Source of the DNA: DAOTTW01 sp034437615
GTDB taxonomy: Bacteria; Chloroflexota; Anaerolineae; Aggregatilineales; Phototrophicaceae
Direction: 5' to 3'
NCBI GenBank assembly: GCA_034437615.1
Contig: DAOTTW010000301.1
Location: forward strand, 1-28,166
Length of the DNA stretch: 28,166 nucleotides
This document shows, piece by piece, positions 1 to 7,859 of the stretch (the first letter of the stretch is position 1; each line of letters starts with the position of its first letter). Both the position numbers and the translations under genes were made by a program. The notes below the pieces were generated by a model. The model had not been told where the DNA came from and searched no databases. It worked only from the letters and a program-made list of their open reading frames with translations.

Positions 1-31
1 GCTAGGAGAGGGGGAAGCAAGCCGTTTTAAG

Positions 32-69
32 CCCCTCTCCCAGTGCCAAAGGCACGTTCGGGAGAGGGG
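32..69. repeat. Palindromic intergenic repeat (hairpin)
   Basis: A 10-base arm, CCCCTCTCCC (32-41), is mirrored by GGGAGAGGGG (60-69). An inner stem GTGCC-AAA-GGCAC lies at 43-55. A related G-rich run (GGAGAGGGGG) lies just upstream at 5-14. There is no gene in the first 265 bases. The nested hairpin without a T-run looks more like a dispersed intergenic repeat than a terminator. Only one copy is in this window, so its dispersal is inferred. Confidence 0.6.
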
Positions 70-170
70 TTTGGGGTGAGGGCTGAGTAGTTACGGGGCG
101 GTGCAAACCGCCATAAAATACGGTCAAACATCAAATACATACCCCTGAGAAGCCGCTGCCCCTGGGTCGC

Positions 171-191
171 GTAGGGACGCGGCTTGCTGCG
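171..191 (+). repeat. Degenerate fragment of the dispersed hairpin repeat
   Basis: GTAGGGACGCGGCTTGCTGCG matches, with changes, one arm of the fuller elements at 5420-5483 and 28088-28153 (GTAGGGACACGGC-TT-GCC...). The right half of the stem is decayed. It lies directly upstream of the first promoter. The match is short, so descent from the same element is only likely. Confidence 0.4.
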
Positions 192-200
192 AACGTGCTC

Positions 201-230
201 TGGTCATGCGCTGTGCGCCTTTGCTATACT
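201..230 (+). promoter_or_regulatory. Sigma70-type promoter of the small membrane protein gene
   Basis: A TATACT -10 box (225-230) is preceded by TGGTCA (201-206) with an 18-base spacer. The predicted start of transcription near 237 leaves a short leader containing GGAG (252-255) ahead of the ATG at 266. The same TNGTCA/TATACT pair occurs before ftsK and before the gene at 6052. Confidence 0.5.
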
Positions 231-265
231 GGCTCGGACCTATGAGAGCTTGGAGTATCGCGCAA

Positions 266-568
266 ATGCAAAACTTGCAGGACAATCCGCTTGTCAAATG
301 GGCCGCCACACATCCACGCATTACCGCCTGGGTTGTGCTATCCGTCGGCATGGTCGCTCTGTTGGCTATCGAAGCCCGCAACGTCGGTCTGCTGGTCACA
401 CAATGGATCGCGTTAATCATCGCCTGCGTGCTGGTCGCTGGCCTCTCCATCTGGATCATTAGCTGGGAAGATGAGGACGAAGACGAGGACAGCCTCGATG
501 AAACCGCGCCACCCGCAAATAGCACCCCACAGCAATCCGACGATGCAAAGGCGCTACCCAACGCCTGA
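266..568 (+). CDS. Small two-helix membrane protein with acidic tail
   Basis: This encodes about 100 residues with no family I recognise. Two hydrophobic helices are visible (about 18-35 and 41-66), joined by a short polar turn. They are followed by a strongly acidic stretch (WEDEDEDEDS, 67-76) and a polar, probably disordered C-terminus. I chose the ATG at 266 because GGAG lies 10 bases upstream and the promoter -10 box ends at 230. The in-frame ATG codons at 206 and 242 fall before or almost at the predicted transcription start. The gene has its own promoter and is about 100 bases from ftsK, which also has one. The codon pattern and helix quality argue for a real gene, but the function is unknown. 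Confidence 0.6.
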   Translation: MQNLQDNPLVKWAATHPRITAWVVLSVGMVALLAIEARNVGLLVTQWIALIIACVLVAGLSIWIISWEDEDEDEDSLDETAPPANSTPQQSDDAKALPNA

Positions 569-599
569 ACAATACCCTGACAGCGCACGGGTCTGACTG

Positions 600-629
600 T
601 CGTCATTTCGTGCCGGACTGCGCTATACT
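600..629 (+). promoter_or_regulatory. Sigma70-type promoter of ftsK
   Basis: TATACT (624-629) is preceded by TCGTCA (600-605) with an 18-base spacer. The leader then contains GAGG at 656-659, ten bases before the GTG start at 670. Confidence 0.5.
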
Positions 630-669
630 AAGTTTGAGCATGAATGCCCGTGTATGAGGTCAAAGCGTC

Positions 670-3402
670 GTGGCAGATGTAGACGTACAAAGCACTGCAA
701 GCAGTTCGACACCGCCAAAAGAACCGACAAAAGAACCGACAAAAGAACTGCCAAAGAAACCGCAACAGGCCGACGCAGTAGCCGAGAGCGCTGAACAAGC
801 GGCAAACTCGGCAACACATGAAGCCGCAGCAGATGCCAGTCTGCAAGCTGCAAATGCGGATGACCTGCCGCGCTTCCTGTCTGAGCCTGTCGAACCGTCC
901 TTCTGGGAAGATGTGCGTGACAGCCTGCCTCCCTGGTTGGATGAAATTATCGCCATTGCGCTGCTGATCTTCGGTGTGTTGTCGTTTCTAGCGTTGTTCG
1001 ATCCATCCGAGGCGGTGGTCGCATTAGCCTGGGCGGAAATCATCACGACGCTGTTCGGGCTGGGTAGCGTGCTGATCGCCGGGGGCTTCGTGCTGCTCGG
1101 TGCTATTTTGCTGCTGCCGAAAGCAGGCGTGGTCATTCGCTTTCCCCCGGCCCGCGTGCTCGCAACCGAAATCACCTTCTTGTGTATGCTGGCCGTTTTG
1201 CATGTCAGTGTGGGCGATGACGAACTGCGTGCGTTAGCGCGTGATGGTGAGGGCGGCGGCATTATCGGCTGGGGCTTGAGCGTGCTGCCGTATTGGTTTT
1301 TCGGGCGTTGGCCTACGCTGATCTTCTTCGCGTTGATTTTGGTCGTCAGTTTTGCCTACATCCTCGGTGTGCGCTGGCGACACATCCTCGCATGGTTCGA
1401 GACCACAGCCGATAATCTGCTGGACCTCGCCGATTGGCTGGCAGGGACGCGGCGCGGCAAGCTGGAGATCGCCACGCCTGCATTAACGCCCGAAGAACGC
1501 CGCGACATGCTGTTAGCAGGGCAACGCACCCTACTCATGCGCATCCGACCCAACTACGAAGATCTGCCGCCCTCTCTGCGCCCAGGGGCAAAAGAAGCCG
1601 CAGAGCAAGCAGGCGACGGTCTAGCAGACAGCGACGATACAGAAGAAAAAGCAGACCTCTCCGCACATCCGCTATTCACAGCGCCAGATGGCGAATTGGC
1701 CGTCGATTTTAACCTCATTGGAGAGCGCACAGGCCGCAAAACCGAAGACGGTCACGAGATCGTGCGCCGCCCAGATGGACGCGAGAAGCGCTACTTCGCC
1801 ATCTCGCAGATGAAAGAAAGCAACAAGGTCGGACGACGCGACAAATCCTTGCCGAACTTGGATGACTTTCAAGACATCCCCCTGACGCTGCCGGACGAAA
1901 ACGAGATTAACCGCACAGTGGTGCTGATCGAGAATACCCTGCTGGAATTCGACATCGACATTGATGTGATTGATGTGCAGGTCGGCCCAACCGTCACGCG
2001 CTTCGCCATTCAGCCCTACCGCTCCAAAAAAGATGGCACGGTTGAACGCACACGCCTGAACAAAATCGCCTCGTATACCAGCGATCTATCAATGGCGCTA
2101 TCGGCCAAACGCTTACGCCTGGAAATTCCGGTCCCCGGCACAAATTACCTGGGGCTGGAAGTACCAAACCAGAACCCCAGCACAGTGACGTTACGCTCCG
2201 TCTTTGAAAGCCGCACATTCTACGACCTGCTGCACAAAGATTCGTCATCGCCACTGACGATCCCACTAGGGCGCGATGTAGCGGGGCGTCCGCTCGGCAT
2301 CGACCTGGCCAAAATGCCGCACTTGCTCATTGCAGGCACCACCGGGTCGGGCAAATCGGTCTTCATCGGTGCGGCAGCAGTCGCGCTGATGCTGAACAAC
2401 CCGCCGGATAAGGTCAAGCTGGTCATGCTCGACCCGAAAATGGTGGAGCTAAGCCGCTTCAACGGCCTGCCGCACCTGCTCGGACCGGTGGAAACCGACA
2501 CCGAGCGCATCATCGGCGTGCTGAAGTGGTGCACACGCGAGATGGACCGCCGCTATAAGCTGCTGGAAGAACACGCCGTGCGCAATATCGACAACTACAA
2601 CGCGAAATTCGGCGCACGCCGACGCGGGCGCGATTACATGCCGCATGTCGTGATTATGATTGATGAAATTGGCGACCTGATGCTCAGCCGACCCGAAGAG
2701 ACCGAGACCGCCATTACCCGTCTGGCGCAGATGGCCCGTGCAGTCGGGATGCATCTGGTGGTCGCGACGCAGCGCCCCAGCGTGGATGTCATCACCGGCC
2801 TGATTAAAGCCAATTTTCCGGGGCGCATGTCGTTTCATGTGGCCTCAAGCGTGGATTCCCGCGTTATCCTCGATGCACCGGGCGCGGAAACGCTGCTCGG
2901 TCATGGCGATATGCTCTACCTTGCGCCGGATGCCTCCGGCCCCAGGCGCGTGCAGGGCTGTTTCGTCAGCGATGACGAAGTGCGCAGCATCGTGCAACAC
3001 TGGACGACCTGGCAGCATGAGCGCATCACCGAGGGCAAACACGAACAACAGCGCGTCGGACCCTGGGAGCGCGGCCTGACGCGGCGTGAATTCCTGGCCG
3101 AGACCGACCCCATGCTGGAAGAAGTGATTGAATTCGTGGTCGAAACGCAAGAGGCATCGGCCTCGCTCATCCAGCGGCGTATGGGCCTGGGTTATCCACG
3201 TGCGGCGCGCCTGCTGGACATGCTGGAGGAACTCGGCGTCGTCGGTGATCCGGTCGGTGGGGGCCGGGCGCGTCGGGTGGTCATCCCACGTGGCGAGGAC
3301 CCCTTCAAACGCATCATCGACAAGCGCATGAAGCCAACCAAGCAAGAGCCATCGGCGGCAGACACAACAGCAGAAACAGAAACCAGACTCAGCGAAAGCT
3401 AA
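670..3402 (+). CDS. ftsK: FtsK/SpoIIIE-type DNA translocase
   Basis: This is a hexameric, membrane-anchored DNA pump that clears chromosome termini from the division septum. The 910-residue protein has a charged, Pro/Lys-rich cytoplasmic N-terminus. Four or five hydrophobic segments follow (about 91-110, 120-149, 160-180 and 196-234). The RecA-like motor has Walker A GTTGSGKS at 556-563 and Walker B with Asp665-Glu666. The C-terminal winged-helix gamma domain (about 811-880, containing QRRMGLGYPRAARLLDMLEE) normally reads polar KOPS-like sites. Length and domain order are normal for the family. The start is GTG at 670, with GAGG ten bases upstream. argB begins 7 bases after the stop, so the two are probably cotranscribed. 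A 12-base tandem repeat (717-752) encodes the KEPT repeats near the N-terminus. Confidence 0.95.
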   Translation: MADVDVQSTASSSTPPKEPTKEPTKELPKKPQQADAVAESAEQAANSATHEAAADASLQAANADDLPRFLSEPVEPSFWEDVRDSLPPWLDEIIAIALLIFGVLSFLALFDPSEAVVALAWAEIITTLFGLGSVLIAGGFVLLGAILLLPKAGVVIRFPPARVLATEITFLCMLAVLHVSVGDDELRALARDGEGGGIIGWGLSVLPYWFFGRWPTLIFFALILVVSFAYILGVRWRHILAWFETTADNLLDLADWLAGTRRGKLEIATPALTPEERRDMLLAGQRTLLMRIRPNYEDLPPSLRPGAKEAAEQAGDGLADSDDTEEKADLSAHPLFTAPDGELAVDFNLIGERTGRKTEDGHEIVRRPDGREKRYFAISQMKESNKVGRRDKSLPNLDDFQDIPLTLPDENEINRTVVLIENTLLEFDIDIDVIDVQVGPTVTRFAIQPYRSKKDGTVERTRLNKIASYTSDLSMALSAKRLRLEIPVPGTNYLGLEVPNQNPSTVTLRSVFESRTFYDLLHKDSSSPLTIPLGRDVAGRPLGIDLAKMPHLLIAGTTGSGKSVFIGAAAVALMLNNPPDKVKLVMLDPKMVELSRFNGLPHLLGPVETDTERIIGVLKWCTREMDRRYKLLEEHAVRNIDNYNAKFGARRRGRDYMPHVVIMIDEIGDLMLSRPEETETAITRLAQMARAVGMHLVVATQRPSVDVITGLIKANFPGRMSFHVASSVDSRVILDAPGAETLLGHGDMLYLAPDASGPRRVQGCFVSDDEVRSIVQHWTTWQHERITEGKHEQQRVGPWERGLTRREFLAETDPMLEEVIEFVVETQEASASLIQRRMGLGYPRAARLLDMLEELGVVGDPVGGGRARRVVIPRGEDPFKRIIDKRMKPTKQEPSAADTTAETETRLSES
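717..752 (+). repeat. 12-base tandem repeat in the ftsK 5' end
   Basis: Three consecutive units of AAAAGAACCGAC (the last one diverged) encode the repeated KEPT motif in the disordered N-terminal tail. The unit length is a multiple of three, so copy-number change would keep the frame. Confidence 0.7.
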
Positions 3403-3409
3403 CGCACTA

Positions 3410-4156
3410 ATGTGGACACCTGTCGTCATCAAAATCGGCGGTCATGAAATCACGGACTCGGCCTACCTGAACGAAATGGCCAGCGTCCTGCACAACCTGA
3501 AGCGTCCGGCCATCATCGTGCACGGTGGCGGCAAAGAAATCAGCGCCTTACAGCAAGAACTAGGCATCGAACCGCAATACATCGACGGTGTGCGCGTCAC
3601 CGATGCGGCGTCGTTGTCGCTTGTGAAGATGGTGCTGTGCGGTACGGTCAATAAGCGCATCGTGCGGCACCTCATGGCGGTGGGCGTGGATGCGCTTGGC
3701 CTGAGCGGTGTTGATCGCGGTTTGGTGCGTGCGCAGAAGATGCAGCATGACACGGTTGATATGGGCTTCACAGGCAGCGTGACCGAGGTGCGTAGCGACG
3801 TGCTGCATAACCTGCTGGAAAACGGCATTACGCCCGTTATCGCGCCGATTTGCCTGGGTAAAGAGCAGGATTACAACGTCAATGCGGATCACGTCGCCGG
3901 GGCGGTTGCCGCTGCCGTGAATGCCAGCCGCGTCATATTCCTTACCAACGTCGAAGGGGTATTACGCGATGGCCAGCACATCCCCACCCTGACCGCAGAC
4001 GACGCCGAACAACTCATCACAGCAGGCGTCATCTCCGGCGGCATGATCCCTAAAGTGCGCACCGCCTTAGCGACATTGGGCGCAGCCGTACCCCGTGCAG
4101 TCATCACAAATCTAGCGGGCCTCAAATCGCACGGTGGCACCGTTTTCAGCGTGTAA
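3410..4156 (+). CDS. argB: Acetylglutamate kinase
   Basis: The enzyme phosphorylates N-acetyl-L-glutamate with ATP, the second step of arginine synthesis. It belongs to the amino acid kinase fold. Visible motifs are VIKIGG with Lys8, the VHGGGKE glycine loop (37-43), GVRVTD with Arg62 for the substrate carboxylate, the VNAD motif around 157-160, TNVEGVL, and GGMIPKV with Lys215. The VNAD and GVRVTD motifs favour ArgB over the LysW-aminoadipate kinase LysZ. At 248 residues, with only five before the first strand, it lacks the N-terminal helix of arginine-inhibited hexameric enzymes, so it is probably not feedback-inhibited that way (inference). It follows ftsK by 7 bases, and no other arg gene is in view. 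Its stop faces that of the M20 peptidase gene 5 bases away. Confidence 0.9.
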   Translation: MWTPVVIKIGGHEITDSAYLNEMASVLHNLKRPAIIVHGGGKEISALQQELGIEPQYIDGVRVTDAASLSLVKMVLCGTVNKRIVRHLMAVGVDALGLSGVDRGLVRAQKMQHDTVDMGFTGSVTEVRSDVLHNLLENGITPVIAPICLGKEQDYNVNADHVAGAVAAAVNASRVIFLTNVEGVLRDGQHIPTLTADDAEQLITAGVISGGMIPKVRTALATLGAAVPRAVITNLAGLKSHGGTVFSV

Positions 4157-4161
4157 CGCGC

Positions 4162-5346
4162 TTAATCGCCAGCCGCCTCTAAAATCACGGCCTGATAATG
4201 CGTTGCGGCCAGCGTCAGAACAATCAGTTGACGCATTCCAGCGGCAATCGGCGTCACCTGAATATACTCGTCCAGCCGATGCGCGTTGCCGCCGCGTGTA
4301 ATGCCAACCGTCACCGCAGGGCAACCGTCTGCCAGCAAAATGTTGGCGTCCGTGCTGCCTTTTTCCAGCGCGCCCGGTGTTTGCAGGATGTCCAGTGTTT
4401 CCAGTGCGCCCTGTACCAGCGGATGATTGACGCTGAGCGTGCCTGATGGCCGATCCCCGACGACTTCGACCTCAAATGTGATGCCATCACTAGCCTGCTG
4501 TGCTGCGTCAATCAGCGTTTGCACCTGATGCCGCAGCCTGTCCAGTTCGCTTTGCGCCTCAGAGCGCAAATCCAGCCATAAACTCGCGTCAGTCGCAATG
4601 GCATTAATCGAGCGCCCGCCATCAATCACGCCGATGTTATAGGTTGTGCGCGGGCTTTCCGGTGTCTTGATCTGGCTAATCTCAGCGCCGAGGCGCATCA
4701 GCGCATGAATAGCGCTGGGTCGCCCGTAGTGCGTCCAGCTATGCCCGCCTTCGCTCTTGGCCTTGATTTGCAGACGGTGCACAGCGATCCCCGCATGATA
4801 CACATGGCCATACGCCAGCCCTTCGATGTTCACGCCCATAGCGATGCGATCCCGCAAACGCCTGTAAGCAGCACGGATGCCCTTCAGGTCGCCCAGGCCC
4901 TCCTCACAACTGGTCGCCACGAACCACAGATCACAGTCTGGGGTGATATTTCGCTCACGTAGCCAATGCAACAAACCGAGCATCCCGGCGACACCCATGC
5001 TGTTATCACCCAGGCCAGGGCCGTGCATCGCGTCGCCATCGCGCCCGATGCTCAGGTCCGTATCTGCGGAGAAAACCGTATCGGTATGCGCGGAAATCAT
5101 CACGCCCGGCGCGTTGCGGCGCGTCCCCGGCAGCAAGCCGTAGACGTTAAGCGCGTCGTCTATGTCGATGTGTTCCAGGCCGAATTTTACATACTGTTGC
5201 GCGACAAAATCGGCACGCCGCTGCTCGGCAAACGTCGGGGCCGGAATTTGTTGTATCGCAATAGCCGTATCCAGCACCCAATCCGCTAAGCCGGATAGAT
5301 AGTGCCAGGGTTGTGAGCGGTCAATTCTGCGAACAGTTTTTCTCAT
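4162..5346 (-). CDS. M20-family zinc metallopeptidase (PepT-like)
   Basis: This is a di-zinc exopeptidase or deacylase of the M20 family, probably cytoplasmic. The metal-site signature is complete: SAHTDTV (His87, Asp89), GLGDNSMG (Asp114 as the bridging ligand), SCEEGLGD (catalytic Glu148 and ligand Glu149), NIEG (Glu175) and GNAHRLDEY (His356). The inserted dimerisation domain spans roughly 185-300. The EEGLGDLKG signature resembles tripeptidase T-like members more than ArgE or DapE, but the substrate cannot be read from sequence. I chose the ATG at 5346 over the upstream GTG at 5361. Neither has a clear Shine-Dalgarno site. A possible TATCAT -10 box lies at 5389-5394. It converges on argB with 5 bases between stops. 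Confidence 0.87.
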   Translation of the reverse strand: MRKTVRRIDRSQPWHYLSGLADWVLDTAIAIQQIPAPTFAEQRRADFVAQQYVKFGLEHIDIDDALNVYGLLPGTRRNAPGVMISAHTDTVFSADTDLSIGRDGDAMHGPGLGDNSMGVAGMLGLLHWLRERNITPDCDLWFVATSCEEGLGDLKGIRAAYRRLRDRIAMGVNIEGLAYGHVYHAGIAVHRLQIKAKSEGGHSWTHYGRPSAIHALMRLGAEISQIKTPESPRTTYNIGVIDGGRSINAIATDASLWLDLRSEAQSELDRLRHQVQTLIDAAQQASDGITFEVEVVGDRPSGTLSVNHPLVQGALETLDILQTPGALEKGSTDANILLADGCPAVTVGITRGGNAHRLDEYIQVTPIAAGMRQLIVLTLAATHYQAVILEAAGD

Positions 5347-5419
5347 GTTGGCTGACGGCACAAACCAAGCGGATGCCGTCGTACTCCTATGATAAACTCA
5401 TGCATCCCAGTAAGGGGTA

Positions 5420-5483
5420 GCACCCTTCTAGGTGTCCCTACAGGACATCGTTCGTAGGGACGCGCCGAGGCGCGTCCGCAAAC
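5420..5483 (+). repeat. Dispersed hairpin repeat, copy 1
   Basis: The element matches the reverse complement of 28088-28153 over almost its full length. It contains a 9-base-pair stem GGACGCGCC/GGCGCGTCC with a two-base loop at 5458-5477, and a weaker stem around CTAC...GTAG. In the other copy the corresponding stem has different bases that still pair. It sits between rpsT and the M20 peptidase gene, where it could also fold in the rpsT transcript. Confidence 0.75.
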
Positions 5484-5510
5484 TTGGCCAATTCTTGTAT
5501 CGGGCTAGCC

Positions 5511-5795
5511 TCAGGCGCTGGCCTCAGCTTGCTTTTCCAGCGCTGCAAGCTGCTTCATAAGGCGGCTCTTGCGGCGTGCAGCGTTGCGCTTGTGCACGAC
5601 GCCCCGGCGCGCCAGCATATCCAGATCACGAATTGCCTTGCGCGTGGCTTCGCGGGCGCTCTCGACTTCCTGACTCTGGATGGCACTACGCGCCTTCTTG
5701 ACCAATGTACGGGTGCGGTTACGGTAATCGCGGTTGTGGACGCGGCGCTTTTCCGTTTGACGGATGCGCTTCCATGCCGATTTGTGATTTGCCAT
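5511..5795 (-). CDS. rpsT: 30S ribosomal protein S20
   Basis: This is a small primary-binding protein of the 30S body that contacts 16S rRNA near its 5' domain and helix 44. The 94-residue product starts MANHKSAWKRIRQ, the canonical S20 opening. It is a very basic helical bundle and ends with the usual HKRNAARRKSRLMKQL segment. I chose the ATG at 5795 because AGAGG lies nine bases upstream (5805-5809) and the family begins here. The longer upstream reading extends into the promoter. An extended -10 box lies at 5842-5847. The gene is monocistronic or weakly linked to the downstream M20 peptidase gene, with a hairpin repeat in between. Confidence 0.96.
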   Translation of the reverse strand: MANHKSAWKRIRQTEKRRVHNRDYRNRTRTLVKKARSAIQSQEVESAREATRKAIRDLDMLARRGVVHKRNAARRKSRLMKQLAALEKQAEASA

Positions 5796-5841
5796 GTGTA
5801 TTTGCCTCTGTCGTCTATCTCTAGCTTCGTAGTAAACAGAC

Positions 5842-5850
5842 ATTTTAGCA
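5842..5850 (-). promoter_or_regulatory. Extended -10 promoter of rpsT
   Basis: On the minus strand TGC is followed by TAAAAT (5842-5847), an extended -10 arrangement. No good -35 hexamer is seen 16-18 bases upstream. It lies about 47 bases ahead of the rpsT ATG, giving a short leader. Confidence 0.5.
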
Positions 5851-5965
5851 AAGGCAAGCGCTATCAGGTAGGGCCGGATGCGCCAATAGAAAGACGAATG
5901 TCACTCACATCCCCGAAACACCCCACGTTTTAGCCACGCAGCCGGAAAAATGCCCAGGGCGGTTG

Positions 5966-5994
5966 TTGTCAGCCTTCGGCTAATCCTCTATACT
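5966..5994 (+). promoter_or_regulatory. Sigma70-type promoter of the gene at 6052
   Basis: TTGTCA (5966-5971), a 17-base spacer and TATACT (5989-5994) form a near-consensus promoter. The predicted transcript starts near 6001, about 50 bases before the ATG at 6052. Confidence 0.65.
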
Positions 5995-6051
5995 CTAAGG
6001 GATGGTTGACACTTAAATTGTAGGTAAAAGATTGCAGGCAGGTTGCCCGTT

Positions 6052-6540
6052 ATGGACGATAAGAAGCGGCGTAGCCCCTTTGAAGAACATATTGAAAGTG
6101 AACTGTTCGACGTGAGCGAACTAGAGCGCGTGCGTGCGCCGTCGCTGCCGCATCCGTTGGTGAAGCTCGCCCTGGATACACTGCCGCCGAGCATCGACCA
6201 CCGCGTTTACGACCAATTGCTAAGCGTGCGACAACGCGAACTGTGCGATCATCTCGCTCATCAGCTTGTGCAGCAGCTATTACGTGGTGAATACAGTGAG
6301 GAACTACAAGCGCTCAACGACGATGAGTTGCTGTACATTATGAAGATATCGCTGGCGACGGCAATGGTTTCGCAGGGGTATCTCGTTGATGCACAACAGA
6401 CAGACCAGGCATTACAGGCACAGGAAATTACGCCGCGTGAACGCCTGTCAGATTGGGCCGCCGTGTTGTGGGAACGCATACTCGGCGCGTTTCGGGTCAT
6501 TGCGGAGCGCCTGCGCTCGCTCTTTCGCCGTCCCTACTAA
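6052..6540 (+). CDS. Hypothetical protein, helical, amphipathic C-terminus
   Basis: This encodes 162 residues that I do not recognise. It is predicted to be almost entirely helical, with a charged N-terminus (DDKKRR and then many acidic residues to about 27). The last 30 residues (LSDWAAVLWERILGAFRVIAERLRSLFRRPY in outline) form a basic amphipathic helix that could bind a membrane or a partner. I chose the ATG at 6052, with GCAGG about ten bases upstream, rather than the TTG at 6043. A strong TTGTCA/TATACT promoter precedes it. Its stop codon overlaps the end of the convergent glycosyltransferase gene by 4 bases. No function can be assigned. Confidence 0.7.
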   Translation: MDDKKRRSPFEEHIESELFDVSELERVRAPSLPHPLVKLALDTLPPSIDHRVYDQLLSVRQRELCDHLAHQLVQQLLRGEYSEELQALNDDELLYIMKISLATAMVSQGYLVDAQQTDQALQAQEITPRERLSDWAAVLWERILGAFRVIAERLRSLFRRPY

Positions 6541-7823
6541 GCACTAACCAGCGCACGCCGATAAACGTCTAGCATGGCTTGCACCTGTTGCCCTAGCGCA
6601 AAATATGCTTGCACGCGCTGACGCCCTGCCGCGCCCATGCGTTGTTGCAGCGCGTCATCTTGCAGAACGCGGCCCAGCTTCGCAGCAAAATCATCCGTGT
6701 CATGTGGGTTGATGATGTAACCCGTCTCGGCGTCAACGACGGCTTCCGCCGAGCCACCGTAGCAGGTCGCCAGCACAGCTTTACCAGCCGCCATCGCTTC
6801 TAGGTTCACCGTCGGGAAGGGATCGAATGCCACCGAGGGCACCACAACAACACTGGCCACCTGATAAGCCGCTATCAGGTCGTCAGACTCTAACCAGCCC
6901 GCTACGCGGATGTGCTCAGACTTCAGATGCTCGTATTCGGGTTGCTGTAGCTGTTCATCAATGCTCACAGACGACAACACCAGCAGCAACGCCTCCGGTA
7001 CGTCTCGTACCACACGCGCCAGCGCCTGTAACAAGTGCCTCGTGCCCTTCGCTGGCGTCAGACGCCCCGCAAACAGGATGATTTTACGCCCGTGCAGGTC
7101 CAGCCGCTCGCGCAACCGCGCAACCGCCACAGCATGATTTTGCATGAAGGCTGTCGGGTCAATGCCATTATGCACGACTTCAAAGGGCGGCAAACCGTTG
7201 GCCTGATGAGCGCGTGCAAGTTCGTGGCTGGGTGACGTGCGTAACGCGGCGTCGCGTTCCAGGATACGCCGAATAGTCCGATTGCGTAGCGGATTGTAAC
7301 GCAAGCGCATCTGCCGCAAATTATACGCAAAGGGCAGCTTGTAGGCGTCTGTGGAGGGTGCGCCGCATCGCGTTGGGTCGATAAAATAGCTCAGCTTATG
7401 ATACGCAAACGGCATCGCATCGTGGCTGCTGAACACAGCAGGGATATTTAGCTCGCGGGCGATGGTCAGTGCATGATACGAGAGGTCGGCATGGATGTTA
7501 TGCGCGTTGACCACGTCCGGCATAATGCGCTGATACAGGTTGTGGATGTAGGGCACGGTCATGGGGTTACGCAGCGAAAAGTAAGCACGCCAGCGCTCAG
7601 GGTAACGGCTGTGGATGTGATAGGTGGGGATGCCGTCGCGCTCTTGTTCAAAGGCGTCGTCTGCTGTGGCAGCGACCACATGCACATCGTGACCCGCCTG
7701 CTTGAGCGCAACAGCCAGGCGCCACGTTACGACGCCTGCACCACCGCGATTTTCGGGCGGTATGCGATCCGACAGCATCACAATGCGCAAGAGATTATCG
7801 CCCGCCCACAAGCTAAGACGCAC
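6537..7823 (-). CDS. GT4-family glycosyltransferase
   Basis: This is a retaining GT-B glycosyltransferase that moves a sugar from a nucleotide donor to an unknown acceptor, probably for an envelope or exported polysaccharide. The N-terminal Rossmann domain begins LRIVMLSDRIPPENRGGAG with the glycine-rich acceptor loop. The C-terminal domain has VVHNGID (about 216-222), GRLTPAKG (253-260) and the nucleotide-sugar motif, an Asp334-x7-Glu342 variant of E-x7-E in DPFPTVNLE. The length of about 428 residues is usual. The GTG at 7823 is the longest start. A TTG at 7790, giving MRIVMLSD, fits the family opening equally well, and neither has a clear ribosome site. It begins 36 bases after the rpoB stop on the same strand and is probably cotranscribed with rpoB. 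Confidence 0.85.
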   Translation of the reverse strand: MRLSLWAGDNLLRIVMLSDRIPPENRGGAGVVTWRLAVALKQAGHDVHVVAATADDAFEQERDGIPTYHIHSRYPERWRAYFSLRNPMTVPYIHNLYQRIMPDVVNAHNIHADLSYHALTIARELNIPAVFSSHDAMPFAYHKLSYFIDPTRCGAPSTDAYKLPFAYNLRQMRLRYNPLRNRTIRRILERDAALRTSPSHELARAHQANGLPPFEVVHNGIDPTAFMQNHAVAVARLRERLDLHGRKIILFAGRLTPAKGTRHLLQALARVVRDVPEALLLVLSSVSIDEQLQQPEYEHLKSEHIRVAGWLESDDLIAAYQVASVVVVPSVAFDPFPTVNLEAMAAGKAVLATCYGGSAEAVVDAETGYIINPHDTDDFAAKLGRVLQDDALQQRMGAAGRQRVQAYFALGQQVQAMLDVYRRALVSA

Positions 7824-7859
7824 GCAATGGGCGCAGGATAGATACCGCGCCCCTGCACT

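Noticed and set aside
579..601. GACAG...CTGTC hairpin as a terminator after the first gene
   Set aside because: The stem is five bases with a long loop and no T-run.
124..606. 160-residue minus-strand open frame over the first small gene
   Set aside because: It contains a poly-Ser run that simply mirrors the acidic codons of the plus-strand membrane protein, and no family is recognisable.
2845..3432. 195-residue open frame opposite the end of ftsK
   Set aside because: It is antisense to the FtsK gamma domain and argB start, with no recognisable motif.
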